The notes under the pieces: generated by a model
Told to the model about the DNA's origin: nothing
Seen by the model: the letters and a program-made list of their open reading frames with translations, nothing else
Database searches by the model: none
Origin: Halovenus sp.
GTDB lineage: Archaea > Halobacteriota > Halobacteria > Halobacteriales > Haloarculaceae
Direction of reading: 5' to 3'
NCBI GenBank assembly: GCA_003551265.1
Contig: PUMG01000130.1
Location: 1 to 7,592, forward strand
Length of the DNA: 7,592 nucleotides
Shown: positions 5,775-7,592 of the stretch, piece after piece
Position numbering within the stretch: the stretch's first letter is position 1
Layout: every line of letters starts with the position of its first letter
Program-made: the position numbers and the translations under genes

Positions 5775-5898
5775 CCCGACCCGAACCCGACGCTTCTCCG
5801 TGCTGAAACCGTCCGTTCAATCACTGCTGACAGTCACTGCCGATTCTGCTAGCGGTGCATACAGAACCGGAGGTCTGGCGTCGGAATCGAACGATGTG

Positions 5899-5914
5899 AC
5901 CGAGCGAGCTCGGT
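5899..5914. promoter_or_regulatory. Inverted repeat ACCGAGC-GA-GCTCGGT (operator candidate)
   Basis: Two perfect 7-nt arms surround a 2-nt centre, 117 nt upstream of the start of paralogue 3. The 2-nt loop is too tight for an RNA hairpin with all pairs, so a DNA-binding site for a dimer is more likely than a terminator. Confidence 0.4.
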
Positions 5915-6030
5915 GTAATTGGGTTCCTACAGAGTCCGTACGTCGTTCCTTCAGCGTATAGACGTTGTTTTGGCAGTGTCCAGCGGTCGATAACAAAGCC
6001 AGTTGATAGCGGTACTTCATCCGGAGGATA

Positions 6031-6388
6031 ATGAAACGAAGAACGTTCCTCGTCGGTACAGGCAGTACAGCAATCGGAGGGAGCGCACTCCTCGGTACGG
6101 GTGCGTTCACCCGTGTGGAATCACAGCGCAGAGCGAAGATACAGGTCGCAAAGGACGCATACGCGTACCTCGGACTGGAGGGCTGTCCGGACTCACCAAA
6201 CAGCAGTTACACAGATGTCGAGGACAGCGGTCACCTTGCTATCGAGATGTCGCCGGAGAACCCAACCGAGGGCGGTGGTCTCGGCGTCAACTCGGATTCC
6301 CGGAGCTATTTCGACCGGGTGTTTCAGATATGCAACAACGGCAAGCAGGAGATCTGTGTCTGGATCGAAGACGACGAAGACTGGCCGA
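6031..6388 (+). repeat. Long direct repeat, copy B (5' end of paralogue 3)
   Basis: This is the partner of the copy at 4351-4708. Its first part (to about 6156) is closer to paralogue 1 than to paralogue 2, and the remainder is closer to paralogue 2, so the copy is a mosaic. Confidence 0.8.
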
Positions 6389-7113
6389 GAGTGCCCGAGA
6401 ACTACGAAGACAGCGGAGACCGAACAGTCGATTTCTACGTGGAAGACGACCCCGAACAATCGATTATCGGGAGAGAACAGAGCGTCATTCTCGACGTCGG
6501 AGACTGCGTCTGTATCGGAGTGAAGACGAACACCAAAGGACGCGAGAAGAAAGACCAGCTGCTCGAGGACCTCGACAACGAAATCGTCATCATCGCAGAC
6601 GAAGAGTGCCCCGGTGAAGTGGGTGAGCCAGTGCCACCGGACAACGACTTCTTCCCGCGGACAATCGGTTGGTGGCGAAACTGGAGCGGTGACTGTACAG
6701 CCGGGGGACAGGCTGACGAACTCGGCGACACACTGCGAGGAATTGAAGACGGTCTCACACTCGGTGATCTCGTGCTGACCGGGGATGATGACACCTGTGA
6801 CGCCGTCGATATACTCGGCAAGCGCACCATCGAAGGCGAGGTTCGAGCAAACGACGCGGCCTACGGCCTGGCCGCACAGTTGCTCGCAGCGAAGTTGAAC
6901 GTCGAACGAGAAGCAGACACCGGTCCGAGTGGAACTGGTGACTGTGAGGATGTCGAACAACAGATTGCTGACGGACAGGCACTGCTTGACGACATCGACT
7001 TCGACGGTCTGGGCACCTTCCTGACACCGGGTGCAGACCGGCGTCAGGAAGCCCGTGACATCGAAGCCTGTCTCGACGACTTCAACAACAGGCGACTCGA
7101 GTTCCAGGAGTAG
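6031..7113 (+). CDS. Secreted surface protein, paralogue 3: DUF1102/TasA-like N-domain plus Cys-containing 'RTIGWWRNW' module
   Basis: This encodes 360 residues. Residues 1-26 are the Tat-like signal (MKRRTFLVGT...GTGAF). Residues about 33-191 are the shared N-domain, with cysteines at 52, 101, 109, 159 and 161. It aligns without gaps to paralogue 2 for the first ~120 residues. After a short linker (EPVPPDNDFFP), residues 210-354 form a helical module: 'RTIGWWRNWSGDC', 'LTLGDLVLTGDDDTCDAVDILGK', 'NDAAYGLAAQLLAAKLN', 'CEDVEQQIADGQALLDDI' and 'LDDFNN'. Cysteines at 222, 256, 305 and 347 could make two disulfides. I recognise this pattern from bacterial secreted proteins ('TPGFWKNW...AAQLLAAKLN...A..LL...YNN'), where its role is not known to me. 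GGAGG at 6023-6027 lies very close to the ATG. The gene has its own 300-nt upstream region and is convergent with the Rid gene. Secretion is likely; function is inferred only as surface-associated. Confidence 0.8.
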   Translation: MKRRTFLVGTGSTAIGGSALLGTGAFTRVESQRRAKIQVAKDAYAYLGLEGCPDSPNSSYTDVEDSGHLAIEMSPENPTEGGGLGVNSDSRSYFDRVFQICNNGKQEICVWIEDDEDWPRVPENYEDSGDRTVDFYVEDDPEQSIIGREQSVILDVGDCVCIGVKTNTKGREKKDQLLEDLDNEIVIIADEECPGEVGEPVPPDNDFFPRTIGWWRNWSGDCTAGGQADELGDTLRGIEDGLTLGDLVLTGDDDTCDAVDILGKRTIEGEVRANDAAYGLAAQLLAAKLNVEREADTGPSGTGDCEDVEQQIADGQALLDDIDFDGLGTFLTPGADRRQEARDIEACLDDFNNRRLEFQE

Positions 7114-7155
7114 CGTCGCTGGCAACGCAACTCGATAGACCGAAATTCGACGCTA
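7111..7155. terminator. Candidate bidirectional terminator spanning both stop codons
   Basis: TAGCGTCG at 7111-7118 contains the stop of paralogue 3. It is perfectly complementary to CGACGCTA at 7148-7155, which contains the stop of the convergent Rid gene. The arms are 8 bp with a 29-nt loop. On the plus strand the second arm is followed by a pyrimidine/T-rich run (CTTCTTTTCT, about 7156-7165). The long loop makes this weak. Confidence 0.3.
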
Positions 7156-7592
7156 CTTCTTTTCTGAGATCACCTCGGTGTTCCAGTCGTCGTCGGGAAT
7201 CTCCGCTTCGAGTTCGATTTCGACGAGTGACTCCTCCTGAAGAAGACTCCCTACACCGACCATCGTCGCCGCAGGGTAGTGCGGTCGCTCGAAGAACTCC
7301 GACCGGACTTCGTGGATTCGTACCTGTGTCTCCGGAGAGAGGATGTCCTCGCGAACGAACAGCCGGAGTGTCGTCACATCGTCCATACTCCCGCCGAGGT
7401 CGTCGAGTGCCTGCTGTCTCCGTGTGAGTATCGTCCGCGTTTGCTCTTCGATGTCACCTTCGGGGTGGACTGCCCCAGAGAACGTGACCTTCTTGTATCC
7501 GGGTCGGTGGGTCACGACGCCGTAGGACATCTGTGGCTCGTCGATCGCTTCCGAATCAATTCTCCCCCACATCCCGGGGAAGATAATCGTCT
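7153..7592 (-). CDS. Rid/YjgF/UK114 family protein (5' end probably outside window)
   Basis: The minus-strand frame is open from the window edge to a TAG at 7153-7155. An ATG at 7570-7572 would give 139 residues, but the frame continues upstream as 'TIIFPG', which looks like the natural first strand of a Rid protein, so the true start is probably just beyond the edge. Family blocks, numbered from the internal Met, are 'KKVTFSGAVHPEGDIEEQTRTIL' (27-49), 'ALDDLGGSMDDVTTLRLFV' (55-73) and 'HYPAATMVGVGSLLQEESLVEIELEAEI' (98-125). RidA enzymes are trimers that hydrolyse reactive enamines/imines using an arginine in 'PAR(S/T)xxxV'. Here that position reads 'PAATMVGV', with Ala102 where Arg would be, so imine deaminase activity should not be assumed. 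The protein is cytosolic. It is convergent with paralogue 3 across a 39-nt gap and has no obvious link to the surface genes. Confidence 0.85.
   Translation of the reverse strand, partial: TIIFPGMWGRIDSEAIDEPQMSYGVVTHRPGYKKVTFSGAVHPEGDIEEQTRTILTRRQQALDDLGGSMDDVTTLRLFVREDILSPETQVRIHEVRSEFFERPHYPAATMVGVGSLLQEESLVEIELEAEIPDDDWNTEVISEKK

Larger units (their letters stand above)
5731..6030. promoter_or_regulatory. 300-nt gap between paralogues 2 and 3 with own control signals
   Basis: No credible gene lies here. A T-rich tract TTATTTTT at 5767-5774, about 40 nt after the stop of paralogue 2, is a plausible archaeal terminator. A 16-nt inverted repeat sits at 5899-5914 and a weak TATA-like string GTATAG at about 5956-5961. 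GGAGGA at 6023-6028 is an unusually close Shine-Dalgarno for the gene at 6031. Together these suggest that paralogue 3 can be transcribed independently of the first two. Confidence 0.4.

Noticed and set aside
3292..7113. Paralogue array as an insertion or phage structural module
   Set aside because: There is no transposase, integrase, terminal repeat or phage protein. The Tat-like signals and shared N-domain fit secreted surface proteins better.
6193..7125. Minus-strand open frame of 310 residues opposite paralogue 3
   Set aside because: It is a shadow frame caused by GC-rich third positions. The plus frame shows clear homology to two paralogues, and the antisense translation is Val/Cys-rich with no recognisable domain.

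Overview
The window looks like a chromosomal piece of a haloarchaeon. Its proteins are very acidic (Asp/Glu-rich), its coding DNA is GC-rich, several genes have little or no Shine-Dalgarno signal, and it carries families I know from halophilic archaea: a Mut7-C type RNase, a DUF5797-like protein, a DUF7344-type winged helix, and Tat-like 'KRRxFLxG' secreted proteins. All family assignments rest on reading the translated sequence; no search was run.

Layout. (1) Positions 1-1392 hold ordinary genes: the 3' end of a Mut7-C RNase gene (+), an OsmC-family hydroperoxide reductase (-), and a DUF5797-like winged-helix protein (+). (2) Positions 1511-2871 (-) hold a two-gene unit joined by a 4-nt ATGA overlap. 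It consists of a DUF7344-type winged helix with two membrane segments, followed by a small secreted protein with a 9-residue Pro/Gly/Asp/His tandem-repeat tail. (3) Positions 2872-3291 form a 420-nt, relatively AT-rich divergent control region with a perfect 13-nt palindrome, TATA-like sites and three copies of a GTTTAGA motif. (4) Positions 3292-7113 (+) hold three tandem paralogous secreted proteins. All three share a nearly identical signal peptide and an N-terminal domain of about 190 residues that resembles DUF1102/TasA-like surface proteins. Each carries a different C-terminal domain: an Ig-like 'RVxNxNxxPV' domain, an LruC/DUF4842-like domain, or a Cys-containing 'RTIGWWRNW' module like one in bacterial secreted proteins. 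(5) Positions 7153-7592 (-) hold a Rid/YjgF-family protein that runs off the edge.

Working hypothesis (inference). Positions 1511-7113 are a cell-surface cassette. A membrane-linked regulator and a small secreted protein are divergent from three secreted proteins built on one common N-terminal domain with exchangeable C-terminal heads, possibly subunits of a surface filament or matrix. The third paralogue is a nucleotide mosaic: its first ~125 nt resemble paralogue 1 and the rest of its N-terminal domain resembles paralogue 2. This points to recombination or gene conversion in the array. No dedicated signal peptidase (SipW), sortase, pilin or mobile element is visible in the window. No tRNA, rRNA or CRISPR array was seen.
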